Origin: JAEUMG01 sp046349315
Lineage (GTDB): Bacteria; Pseudomonadota; Alphaproteobacteria; Rhizobiales; Aestuariivirgaceae
Length of the DNA: 64,000 nucleotides
Direction of reading: 5' to 3'
NCBI GenBank assembly: GCA_046349315.1
Contig: JAXMCQ010000024.1
Coordinates: forward strand, 1-64,000
Shown: positions 56,698-64,000 of the stretch, in pieces
Layout of the letters: each line of letters starts with the position of its first letter
How positions within the stretch are numbered: position 1 is the first letter of the stretch
Program-made: the position numbers and the translations under genes
Notes under the pieces: generated by a model
Told to the model about the DNA's origin: nothing
What the model saw: only the letters and a program-made list of their open reading frames with translations
The model's database searches: none

Positions 56698-58749
56698 TTG
56701 TCCTCCGCGCCGGCAGAACTGAAAAATCACGCCTTTCTGATCGCCGATGCGGCGAGCCGCTTCCGCACGAGCCGCGATTGGACGGACCATATTTCGACCG
56801 TGCTCATGCAGGTCGGCGTTGGACTGGACCTGTCGCGCGCCTATCTCTTCCAGGTTCATGAATTGCCGGATGGCGGGTTGGGCCAGTCCAATCGCGCAGT
56901 GTGGCTCGCGCCGGGCGAAACGCCGCTCCGAAGCGTGTTGCGCGGGGCGCCCGAGCGCATCCTCGACGATGACGAAACTATGCAGCTCTGGGCCCAGACC
57001 CGCCGGCGCGGCGAAATGATCGAGGGCCATGTGCGCAACCTTCAGGGGCATCTGCGCGAACTCTTCGATTCGCAGGGCACCAAGTCGTTCATGTCCTTTC
57101 CGATCTGGGTGAACGGATCCTGGTGGGGGCATGTCGGCTTCGACGATACGCGGCGCGAGCGCGAATGGAGTCTGTCGGAAAAGTCGGTCCTGCGCACGAT
57201 TGCCTATCTGATCGGCGATGCGGTTGAGCTTTCGGTGTCGAGCCTTGTCATGAGCGAGGCGACGCGCATGGCGATGCTCGTCACCGCACCTGACGGCATC
57301 GTCGTCGTCGATGAAGCCGGCGCCATTCTCGAATTCAATCCGGCGGCCGAGCGGATTTTCGGCCGCTCTCAGCAGGATGTCTTCGGCAAGCGGATCAGCG
57401 ATATCGTCGTGCCCGAGGGCGACCAGCGGCGTTTCGCCTATTTTCTGAGGCGGCTCCAGCAGGGCCGCGCCGCCCGCATGCTCGGTCAGCATATCGAAGC
57501 GCTGGCACTCCACGCCGATGGCGGCCTCGTGCCGGTCGAACTTGCCATTACCGAAATCCGTCACACGGGACGGCGCCTCTTCGTCGCCTATGTGCGCGAT
57601 CTTACCGAGCGCAAGCGCACCGAGGCGCAGGTCGCGCAACAGCGCGAGGCCTTGCACCAGAGCGAGAAGCTGACCGCGCTTGGCTCGCTGCTCGCCGGCG
57701 TCGCACATGAGATCAACAATCCGCTCTCTGTCGTCATCGGCCGCGCCATCATGCTCGAAGAGGAAGCGGTCGATGAACGGCAGCGCGAGCGACTGGGCAA
57801 ATTGCGCGAAGCGGCCGAGCGGTGCGCCAAGGTGTCAAAGACCTTCCTGGCGATGGCGCGACAGAGCCCGTCGGTGCGCGAGCCGATGGTTCTCAACAAA
57901 GCGGTGCTCTCGGCACTCGACCTCGTATCTTATCAATTGCGCTCGGGCGGCGTGGTCGTGCGGCTCGATCTTGCCGATACGCTGCCGAAAATCGTGGCCG
58001 ACGTCGATCAGATGGTGCAGGTTTTCGTCAATCTGTTCGTCAATGCCGAGCATGCACTGCGTACGGTGGATGAGCGCGTGCTGACGGTTCGGACGGGCGT
58101 CGAGGAGGGTGGCGATACGGTTGTCGCCGAAGTGCGCGATTCCGGTCCGGGTATAAAGCCGGAGGTCCTGCCGCGCATTTTCGAGCCGTTCTTCACCACC
58201 AAGCCGGCGGGGCTTGGTACCGGGCTCGGCCTGGCCGTGAGCTTCGGCATGGTCGCGGCTCATGGCGGCGTGCTCGAGGCCATCGCCCCAGACGACCAGC
58301 GGGGCGCCTGTTTTCGCATCAAAATTCCGGCGACCTTCGAGCAAAGCTTGGATTTGGCGGCGGTTGTCGACGCCGATGAACCTGCAGCGGCCAAGCGTGT
58401 CTTGGTGGTCGATGACGAGCCCGAGATCGTTTCGCTATTGCGCGACATTCTGGAACGGGCCGGTCACAAGGTCGATGAGGCCGAGCATGGGCTTGAGGCG
58501 CTGGCGCGGGTCGGGTCGACGACCTATGACGCGATATTCTGCGACCTGCGTATGCCCGGCCTCGATGGGCCCGGATTGCGCCGCCAGCTTCTGGCGCAGC
58601 ATCCGATCTATCGCGAGCGGATGATCTTCGTCACAGGCGATCTCCTTGATCGCGGCCGCGCCGTCGCAGACCTTGAAGGCTGCCCGATCATCGAGAAGCC
58701 CTTCTATGCGCGCACCGTACTTGAGGAACTCGCGCAATTGGAGAAGTAG
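56698..58749 (+). CDS. Hybrid sensor histidine kinase: GAF-like, PAS, HisKA, HATPase_c, receiver
   Basis: A 683-residue cytoplasmic kinase. The N-terminal 150 residues resemble a GAF domain (FMSFPIWVNGSWWGHVGFDD), followed by a PAS domain at about 190-310 (GIVVVDEAGAILEFNPAAER). The H-box is SLLAGVAHEINNPLSVVIGR with His337, the N-box is VFVNLFVNAEHAL, G1 is DSGPGIKP, F is FEPFFTTK and G2 is GTGLGLAVS. The C-terminal receiver has LVVDDEPEI, phosphoacceptor Asp616 in CDLRMPGLDG and Lys in IIEKPF. No transmembrane helix is apparent. Translation starts at TTG 56698 after AAGGGGAG. No response regulator lies adjacent, so its output is probably through a remote partner. Confidence 0.93.
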   Translation: MSSAPAELKNHAFLIADAASRFRTSRDWTDHISTVLMQVGVGLDLSRAYLFQVHELPDGGLGQSNRAVWLAPGETPLRSVLRGAPERILDDDETMQLWAQTRRRGEMIEGHVRNLQGHLRELFDSQGTKSFMSFPIWVNGSWWGHVGFDDTRREREWSLSEKSVLRTIAYLIGDAVELSVSSLVMSEATRMAMLVTAPDGIVVVDEAGAILEFNPAAERIFGRSQQDVFGKRISDIVVPEGDQRRFAYFLRRLQQGRAARMLGQHIEALALHADGGLVPVELAITEIRHTGRRLFVAYVRDLTERKRTEAQVAQQREALHQSEKLTALGSLLAGVAHEINNPLSVVIGRAIMLEEEAVDERQRERLGKLREAAERCAKVSKTFLAMARQSPSVREPMVLNKAVLSALDLVSYQLRSGGVVVRLDLADTLPKIVADVDQMVQVFVNLFVNAEHALRTVDERVLTVRTGVEEGGDTVVAEVRDSGPGIKPEVLPRIFEPFFTTKPAGLGTGLGLAVSFGMVAAHGGVLEAIAPDDQRGACFRIKIPATFEQSLDLAAVVDADEPAAAKRVLVVDDEPEIVSLLRDILERAGHKVDEAEHGLEALARVGSTTYDAIFCDLRMPGLDGPGLRRQLLAQHPIYRERMIFVTGDLLDRGRAVADLEGCPIIEKPFYARTVLEELAQLEK

Positions 58750-58762
58750 GATAGATGCAAGA

Positions 58763-58799
58763 TTCCCCCTCAACCGCGCGCGAGCGCGGGGAGGGAGAA
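58763..58799. terminator. Bidirectional hairpin between convergent genes
   Basis: TTCCCCCTC-aa-CCGCGC and GCGCGG-GGAGGGAGAA pair with a GCGA loop. It separates the histidine kinase stop from the L,D-transpeptidase stop, so it can terminate both. It belongs to the CCCTC...GAGGG intergenic repeat class. Confidence 0.6.
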
Positions 58800-58820
58800 G
58801 AGAGTATGGGGTCGCTGCTG

Positions 58821-60095
58821 CTATGTCCCGCCTTGTGGCTGTGGCTGGCCGAGAATGAAGCCCGTTGCATCGAGGTCATAGATGTCCGGTCGAAACTGGA
58901 TGCGACCGTCTTCGCTCGCCCAGGCAGTCAGATACATGATACGCAAGTCTGGCGCATTGGCCACGCGCACATCCATGCGCTCGCTCGACTTCCCAATGTC
59001 GCTGATTTTCTGCTGGTTGAAGCCGTCCTGGCCGTCGAGAATCCAGTTGACCAGTTCCTGCACACGATCGACGCGCACGCAGCCCGAACTCTCATAGCGG
59101 GCATTGGTGCCGAACAACTGCTTGGCCGGCGAGTCATGCAGATAAACTGAATAGGGGTTGCTGAAATTGATCTTCACCGTCGCCATAGCGTTGTTTTCGC
59201 CCGGGTCTTGACGGAAGAAATAGCGATCGGCGCGCGTCGTCATCCAGTCGATCTTTTTCGGGTCGACCTCGGGGCCACCGTGCTTGTCGAAGACCCGAAT
59301 GTGCATTTCGCTCATGGCATTGGGGTTTTTGAGAAGCTTGGGGATCAGGTCGCGTTCGACGATTGAGACAGGCGCATTCCAATAAGGATTGAAGTTGATT
59401 TCGGTGATGGTGCTGGCAACGGCAGGCGATGGCCTCGCGCGCTTGCCGACAACGACATTGTGGCGTGAATAGACGGTTCCGAAACTCACCGCCTCGAGCT
59501 GTGCCGAGGGAATGTTGACGAGAATGTAGCGGGCGCCAAGCTTCTTCAGATAAGCCTCGATGCGAGGCGCATTGATCTCAAGTGCCTGGAGGCGCAATTC
59601 CACGGGTACGTTGAGTTCGGCGAGCGTCCGTGGATCGACTTTGCCGGTTTGCGCGAGACCGTGATTGACCTGGAAGGCTTTGACGGCCTTTTCCAGCATC
59701 GGATCGAACTTGTCGCGATTCTTGCCCCCCGCGGCTTCCGGGGGCAGATAGCCTTCGATGGCAAGGCGCTCTCGTAATGAGGCGACTTCCGGTCCTCGCG
59801 CACCCTTCTTGAGTTTCGCAGACTTAAGCGTGGGCCAGCCGCCATCGATCGCAATCTGTCGATACATGCCGATGGCATTGTTGATCGCCTTCAGCGAGCC
59901 AAGCGAGATCATCGCTGCTTCGCCGCGCTCGGCGATAATCTCAGTGCGTGTCGCGAGCTTGCCGGCCGGTGCTGTCTGCGGAACGATAGCTGTGATGGAG
60001 CTGGTCTGGTCGGACTGGCCGAATGCCGCGCTACCGCCGGCCAGGGCGACAGCGGTGGCGAGCCCTAAACGGGCAACTAAAACGCGTACTGACAC
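58821..60095 (-). CDS. L,D-transpeptidase, YcbB-like, with peptidoglycan-binding domain
   Basis: A 424-residue periplasmic cell-wall enzyme. A signal peptide precedes residue 27 (ATAVALAGGSAAFGQ), a PG_binding_1 domain lies around residues 100-165 (ASLRERLAIEGYLPPEAAGG, VKAFQVNHGLAQTGKVDPRT), and the YkuD catalytic domain follows at 185-390. Catalytic Cys339 is in YESSGCVRVDRV with the His of VYLHDSPAKQLFG. It makes 3-3 cross-links in peptidoglycan or attaches proteins. The ATG at 60095 is natural. Monocistronic, convergent with the histidine kinase gene; the 108-base gap to the flavoenzyme gene upstream is likely its promoter. Confidence 0.93.
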   Translation of the reverse strand: MSVRVLVARLGLATAVALAGGSAAFGQSDQTSSITAIVPQTAPAGKLATRTEIIAERGEAAMISLGSLKAINNAIGMYRQIAIDGGWPTLKSAKLKKGARGPEVASLRERLAIEGYLPPEAAGGKNRDKFDPMLEKAVKAFQVNHGLAQTGKVDPRTLAELNVPVELRLQALEINAPRIEAYLKKLGARYILVNIPSAQLEAVSFGTVYSRHNVVVGKRARPSPAVASTITEINFNPYWNAPVSIVERDLIPKLLKNPNAMSEMHIRVFDKHGGPEVDPKKIDWMTTRADRYFFRQDPGENNAMATVKINFSNPYSVYLHDSPAKQLFGTNARYESSGCVRVDRVQELVNWILDGQDGFNQQKISDIGKSSERMDVRVANAPDLRIMYLTAWASEDGRIQFRPDIYDLDATGFILGQPQPQGGT

Positions 60096-60203
60096 GGGGC
60101 TTGTTCCGCACTCACTAATCCCAAGCCCTGAAATTGAGCGAACTAGGTAAATCCGCGCTTAACGGATTGAAGATTTCGGTATGTGTGGCGCCGGCGCCAT
60201 AGA

Positions 60204-62258
60204 TCAGGCCGGCGTGAGACGCACCAATTCGCGCTTGAACGGCACCTCGAGCACGTCGCGGGGCGGCGTGCCAAATTCTTCGGCATAGCGCCGGCCGGCA
60301 TGGACGGCGTGTGCGATCGTTGCCGGCGCGCGGGCATCGCCGATCGCCATCACATTTGGGTGATTGCCTATGAGCTCCTGCAAAAGCGCGTCGTTTGAGG
60401 TGCGCGAGGTGATCAGTACGACGCAATCGGCGTCGAGAACCGTCTCCTTCTGGGTGAAGACGCATTCCACGGTCGCTTGCCCGGGTACTACGCGCTTGAC
60501 CGCTTCATTGGCGCGGATCGTGATGCCGAGATTGAGCAGGCGCGACTGGATCGCCGCCTGTTCCAGGGATGCGCGGGTGTAATAGGAGGCGAGCGAGGCA
60601 GGCGTCACCAGCGTGACGGCATGGGCTTCCTTGACGAGGAGTTCGGCGAGGACGCCGCCCATGTAGTAGTGGTCGTCGTCGAAGATCACGACATTGCGGC
60701 TGGCCGGACGCCTGCCGGACATGAGGTCGTCGGGCGTCAGGACATCGGCATCTGCCGTCAGCGCGATCGGATGGATGTGGTAGCGGCCGACGCCATCGCG
60801 CCGCCACGTGGCACCGGTTGCCACGGCAATCGCGTCGGCGCCGAATTCCAGCGCGTCCGCCAGCGTCAAACTGCTTTCGAGATAGAGGTCGACATTGGGC
60901 ATCTTGCCGATCTGGAGGAGGCGCCAGTCGCGCACCCGACCCCAGGCGGAGAGGCCGGGCAGGCGGCATTCGCGGGCCACGCGCCCGCCGGCCTCGCTGG
61001 CGGCGTCGGAAATCGTGACCTTGTAGCCCCGCTGGCCCAACGCCCGGCCCGCCTCGAGCCCGGCAGGGCCGGCGCCGATGACGAGGATCGAGGCCTTGCC
61101 ATGGCTCGGGCGGATCAGTTCGGGATGCCAACCGCGCCGCCATTCCTCGCCCATCGATGGGTTTTGGGTGCAGCGCAGCGGCGTCATGCTGTAATCGCCG
61201 GTAACGCAGATATTGCACCCTATGCATTCGCGGATGTCGTCGAGGCGGCCTTCCTCGATCTTTTTCGGCAGGAAGGGATCGGCGATCGAGGGCCGCGCAG
61301 CACCGATCATATCGAGGATGCCCTGGCGGATCACCCGCACCATGGTATCGGGCGAAGTATAGCGACCGACGCCGACGACCGGCTTGGTCGTGAGTTTCTT
61401 GACGTTGGCGATGTAGGGTTCCTGGAAGCCTTCCTCGGAAAAGCGTGAGGTCTGAGAGTCCTTGGACCAACTGGCAAGCGACAGATCCCACAGATCGGGC
61501 AATTCGGCGATCATCGAGATCGCTTCTTCTACCTCGGGGGTATCGAGACCGTCGGGGCCGCGGAATTCGTTCATCGCGATGCGCACCGGCACGGCGCAGG
61601 TATCGCCGACCGCTTCCTTGGTTTCCTCGATGACTTCTTTCAGCAATCGCACGCGATTTGCGAGCGATCCGCCATATTCATCGGTGCGCTGATTAGTAGC
61701 GCGCGAGAGGAATTGCTGGAAAATGCCGAGTCCGTGGCCGGCATAGACATAGATCAGGTCGTAGCCTGCGGATTTGGCGCGCAAGGCGGCGGCGCGGTGG
61801 GCGCGGCGCAAGTTCTTGATATCGGTCTTGTCCATGGCGCGCGCCTGGATCGGATCGTTGTAATAGCTCGAGGCCGGCATGGCGGTCGGGCCGATGGGTG
61901 CTTCGCGCGAGTAGAGATTGCAGGCGGTGTAGCCCGAATGACACAGCTCGATGCCAGCGAGGCTCCCGTGCGCATGGACGCCTTCGGCAATAAGGGCGAG
62001 TTGCGGGATATCTTCATCGTTCCAGAGCCGCAGTTCCACATAAGGCGCGACATCGGCGCCATAAGTGATCTCCGTCATCTCTGTGCAGACGACCGCCCAT
62101 CCGCCTTCGGCCTTGGTGGCGCGCATCTTGGCGAGCGCTGCCGGATCGCGGTAGCCCATGCCGTTGCAATGCGGCACCTGAAAGAAGCGATTGCGCGCTA
62201 TTACCGGGCCGATGCGGACAGGTTCAAAAAGGATATCATAACGCGGATCGCGGGGCAT
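60204..62258 (-). CDS. Trimethylamine-dehydrogenase-family flavoenzyme (FMN, 4Fe-4S, FAD/NAD-like domains)
   Basis: A 684-residue oxidoreductase. The N-terminal barrel (1-360) belongs to the old-yellow-enzyme group; its RFFQVPHCNGMGYRDP carries Cys31 at the position that covalently holds FMN in trimethylamine dehydrogenase. Cluster ligands follow in ECIGCNICVTGDYSMTPLRC, then SMGEEWRRGWHPE. The last 300 residues contain an ADP-binding Rossmann motif (ILVIGAGPAGLEAGRALGQ). Family members demethylate trimethylamine, dimethylglycine or N-methylproline, or reduce dienoyl-CoA; the HCNGMGY variant recalls DgcA- or StcD-type demethylases. Substrate is unproven, and no corresponding C1 or betaine genes lie in the window. 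Confidence 0.88.
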   Translation of the reverse strand: MPRDPRYDILFEPVRIGPVIARNRFFQVPHCNGMGYRDPAALAKMRATKAEGGWAVVCTEMTEITYGADVAPYVELRLWNDEDIPQLALIAEGVHAHGSLAGIELCHSGYTACNLYSREAPIGPTAMPASSYYNDPIQARAMDKTDIKNLRRAHRAAALRAKSAGYDLIYVYAGHGLGIFQQFLSRATNQRTDEYGGSLANRVRLLKEVIEETKEAVGDTCAVPVRIAMNEFRGPDGLDTPEVEEAISMIAELPDLWDLSLASWSKDSQTSRFSEEGFQEPYIANVKKLTTKPVVGVGRYTSPDTMVRVIRQGILDMIGAARPSIADPFLPKKIEEGRLDDIRECIGCNICVTGDYSMTPLRCTQNPSMGEEWRRGWHPELIRPSHGKASILVIGAGPAGLEAGRALGQRGYKVTISDAASEAGGRVARECRLPGLSAWGRVRDWRLLQIGKMPNVDLYLESSLTLADALEFGADAIAVATGATWRRDGVGRYHIHPIALTADADVLTPDDLMSGRRPASRNVVIFDDDHYYMGGVLAELLVKEAHAVTLVTPASLASYYTRASLEQAAIQSRLLNLGITIRANEAVKRVVPGQATVECVFTQKETVLDADCVVLITSRTSNDALLQELIGNHPNVMAIGDARAPATIAHAVHAGRRYAEEFGTPPRDVLEVPFKRELVRLTPA

Positions 62259-62377
62259 GCGGCTGGCTCATTCCGGGCTGGCTTTCGCCCGCATGTACCA
62301 AGCCGCACGGACCATGGCCAGTGTCCATGCTTAGAGGCATCGCCTGTAGGGATGCTCCTCAGCATGAGGATATGGGG

Positions 62378-62424
62378 GACCTCGTGGTGAGGTGGCGACG
62401 CAGTCGCCCTCGAACCACGAGGTC
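62378..62424. repeat. Palindromic repeat GACCTCGTGGT/ACCACGAGGTC
   Basis: The 11-base outer arms at 62378-62388 and 62414-62424 are perfect complements, and an inner GGCGAC/GTCGCC pair extends the stem. The gap 62259-62430 holds this element plus a GGATGCTCCTCAGCATGAGGAT part just before it; no gene is visible there. It probably terminates the DUF2852 transcript. Confidence 0.75.
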
Positions 62425-62430
62425 CATGAT

Positions 62431-62775
62431 CTAGCGGTTGCCGCGCTCGCTCATGAAGCGGTCGAATTCCTCGCGGTCGCGAGCCTCGCGCAATTTGCGG
62501 ACGAAATCGGCGAACTCTGCCTGCTCATCTTCGAGGCGCTTAAGAGTCTCGGTGCGGTAGGCGTCGAAAGCCGGGCTGGCGCTCGCCGGGGCCCGCGAAC
62601 TGCGCCAGGCGTCCGAGGCCTTGGCGGTGAGATCATCGACGAGCTGGTCGACGCTGCCACCCCAGAGGATATAGCCGATTACGGCGAGGCCGAGCGGCCA
62701 CCACAGGATGAAGCCCACGATCATTGCGAAAATCGCCAATGGCGTCCAACGCTTGCGTCGAATTGCCTGGTTCAT
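62431..62775 (-). CDS. DUF2852 membrane protein
   Basis: A 114-residue protein: one N-terminal hydrophobic stretch likely forming a helical hairpin or two short helices (LAIFAMIVGFILWWPLGLAV), then a charged helix with ERLEDEQ-like content (LKRLEDEQAEFADFVRKLRE) and the end DREEFDRFMSERGN. This is the DUF2852 layout common in Rhizobiales; function unknown. The ATG at 62775 follows GGGAGGA. A longer frame of 317 codons upstream is antisense to the dehydratase gene and is not used. Confidence 0.9.
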   Translation of the reverse strand: MNQAIRRKRWTPLAIFAMIVGFILWWPLGLAVIGYILWGGSVDQLVDDLTAKASDAWRSSRAPASASPAFDAYRTETLKRLEDEQAEFADFVRKLREARDREEFDRFMSERGNR

Positions 62776-62865
62776 CGGTTCGGTCCTCCCTGAAGACTTT
62801 CGCTGATATGGGGGCGGCGCCTCCCGCTTCAAGAACCCGACTTGGCCTGAGGCCAGCTTTTGGCT

Positions 62866-63864
62866 ATGCCGGGCGCCATGCAACAGAACCTTCCGGCCTT
62901 TGCCGATATCGAGGTGGCGGCCGAGCGCCTCCAAGGCCTTGCCGTCCGCACCCCGCTCCTTGAGAATTCCGCGCTGAACGAACTCGCCGGCGGGCGCGTC
63001 CTGCTCAAACCTGAGACCTTGCAGCGCACCGGCTCGTTCAAGTTCCGCGGCGCCTGGAACTGTATCGCGCAATTGCCGCCCGAGCAGGTGAAGGGAGGCG
63101 TCGTCGCGTTCTCGTCGGGAAATCATGCGCAAGGCGTGGCTGCGGCGGCGCATTTGCGCGGCATGCCGGCACTTATCGTGATGCCGCGCGACACGCCTCT
63201 TATCAAACAGGAACGCACCAAGTCTCTTGGCGCAGAAGTCGTCCTCTACGATCGCGCCACCGAAGATCGCGAGGCGATTGCCGGGCGGATTGCGCGTAAG
63301 CGCGGTGCCGTCATCGTGCCGCCCTTCGAGCACCCGCATATCATTGCCGGGCAGGGCACAGTCGGACTGGAGCTGGCCGCGCAAGCGGGCGAAGTAGGTG
63401 CGCCGCTTGACGCAGTATTGTGTGGCGCGTCAGGCGGCGGACTGATCGCCGGGATCGCTCTTGCGCTTGAGAAGCTCTCGCCCGAGACGCGCGTCACTGT
63501 CGTGGAGCCGGAAGGTTTCGATGATCACCGCCGCTCGCTTCTTTCCGGGCAGCGGGAGCGCAATCCGAAAGCCACTGGGTCGATCTGCGATGCGCTGTTG
63601 AGTCCGCAACCAGGGCAGCTCACATTCGCAATCAATCAGTCGCGATTGGCCGGGGGTATTACGGTCACCGAGGCGGAGGTGCGACGCGCGGTGGCTTTTG
63701 CCTTCAGCGAGCTCAAGCTTGTGGTCGAGCCGGGTGGCGCTGTGTCGCTTGCGGCTGTTTTGGCAGGCAAGATCGACACGAAAGGCCGCAACACCGGCGT
63801 CGTGCTAACCGGCGGCAATGTCGATCCGGCGCTGTTTGCAGAAATTATCCGCGGCGCGAGTTAG
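62866..63864 (+). CDS. Threonine/serine dehydratase (PLP-dependent)
   Basis: A 332-residue fold-type II PLP enzyme. The Schiff-base Lys59 is in QRTGSFKFRGAW, the substrate loop is AFSSGNHAQGVAAAA, the phosphate-binding glycine loop is GASGGGLIAGIAL, and VVEPEGFDD marks the later part. The absence of a C-terminal ACT-type regulatory domain makes it a catabolic-type threonine or serine deaminase, or a serine/threo-3-hydroxyaspartate dehydratase. Starts: a TTG at 62860, an ATG at 62866 and an ATG at 62878 are possible; 62866 is annotated without a strong ribosome-binding site. The stop overlaps the end of the next, convergent gene. Confidence 0.88.
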   Translation: MPGAMQQNLPAFADIEVAAERLQGLAVRTPLLENSALNELAGGRVLLKPETLQRTGSFKFRGAWNCIAQLPPEQVKGGVVAFSSGNHAQGVAAAAHLRGMPALIVMPRDTPLIKQERTKSLGAEVVLYDRATEDREAIAGRIARKRGAVIVPPFEHPHIIAGQGTVGLELAAQAGEVGAPLDAVLCGASGGGLIAGIALALEKLSPETRVTVVEPEGFDDHRRSLLSGQRERNPKATGSICDALLSPQPGQLTFAINQSRLAGGITVTEAEVRRAVAFAFSELKLVVEPGGAVSLAAVLAGKIDTKGRNTGVVLTGGNVDPALFAEIIRGAS

Positions 63865-64000
63865 GCGACCGCGTTTTCGGGGACTTCGTCGGCAAGGGGG
63901 ATGGCGAGCAAGTCGGAGGTCGGCTTGCGGACCAGGACGATGCGCGGCCTTGCCGGTTCCATAACCGGTGCTGGTGCAGCTTCTTCGTTCTTTGCTTCGG
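63861..64000 (-). CDS. 3' end of an unidentified gene entering from the right
   Basis: Only the last 45 codons are in the window. The protein tail reads ...APAPVMEPARPRIVLVRKP, then SDLLAIPLADEVPENAVA, ending at TAA 63861-63863. It is Ala/Pro/Glu-rich then basic, with no motif I can name. It overlaps the stop of the dehydratase by three bases tail to tail. Confidence 0.55.
   Translation of the reverse strand, partial: EAKNEEAAPAPVMEPARPRIVLVRKPTSDLLAIPLADEVPENAVA

Overview
The window is GC-rich chromosomal DNA from an alphaproteobacterium, most likely of the order Hyphomicrobiales (Rhizobiales). The evidence is an ilvB-ilvN-...-ilvC arrangement, a leucine-rich leader peptide in front of leuA, FrcA-like and UgpC-like sugar ABC transporters, a TAXI-type TRAP transporter, a DUF2852 protein, and many intergenic palindromes of the kind that litter rhizobial genomes. 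I see no plasmid, phage, transposase or CRISPR feature. It reads as ordinary chromosome with a dense set of metabolic and transport genes.

Layout. 1-6.6 kb: branched-chain amino acid synthesis (3' part of ilvB, ilvN, ilvC) with pdxJ, a flavin monooxygenase, a small hypothetical protein and a GNAT acetyltransferase. 6.3-13.7 kb: a FUSC-type membrane protein whose 3' end runs through an intergenic repeat, a DUF4893-like exported protein, a Nudix hydrolase, a two-gene TAXI TRAP transporter, an aldo/keto reductase and a small membrane protein. 14-20.7 kb: an APC amino acid permease, lemA plus a DUF2207 membrane protein, a PhzF isomerase, and two tandem ChaC-type gamma-glutamylcyclotransferases, the second interrupted by one in-frame TGA. 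20.7-25.4 kb: a ribose-type ABC transporter. 25.6-30.9 kb: two YfcG-like glutathione transferases around an acyl-CoA ligase and a GFA protein, followed by a phytanoyl-CoA-dioxygenase-like oxygenase and an NAD-dependent epimerase. 30.9-37.1 kb: trxC, a membrane class III nucleotide cyclase, and an FrcBCA-like sugar ABC operon led by an FCD-type GntR regulator with a textbook operator. 37.3-40.2 kb: an exported WD40 plus caspase-like protease. 40.4-42.8 kb: a leader peptide and a 749-residue LeuA carrying two tandem copies of its regulatory domain. 43-47.9 kb: a MalEFGK-type ABC transporter. 48.1 kb: tRNA-Lys(CUU). 49-52.8 kb: a B12-binding radical SAM protein, an ICMT-like membrane methyltransferase and a DapA-family aldolase. 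52.8-55.5 kb: a 389-base gene-free stretch ending in a strong hairpin, an XRE-cupin regulator, a fasciclin protein, a DUF378 protein and an SDR. 55.6-64 kb: a Tat-exported DUF4253 protein, a hybrid histidine kinase, an L,D-transpeptidase, a trimethylamine-dehydrogenase-family flavoenzyme, DUF2852, a threonine/serine dehydratase and the 3' end of an unidentified gene.

Working together. ilvB, ilvN, ilvC and leuA form most of the valine/leucine route, with dual control suggested at leuA (attenuator plus duplicated allosteric domain). Transport dominates elsewhere: three complete sugar-type ABC systems, one TRAP system and one APC permease. Their genes are often coupled by 4-base ATGA overlaps. 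Glutathione or thiol chemistry recurs (ChaC, a broken ChaC, two GSTs, GFA, TrxC).

The observations I rate highest are the double regulatory domain of LeuA, the leader peptide before it, the single-codon TGA lesion at the conserved Trp of the second ChaC, and the exported WD40-caspase. All identifications come from reading the sequence and recalled family knowledge; no database search was run.
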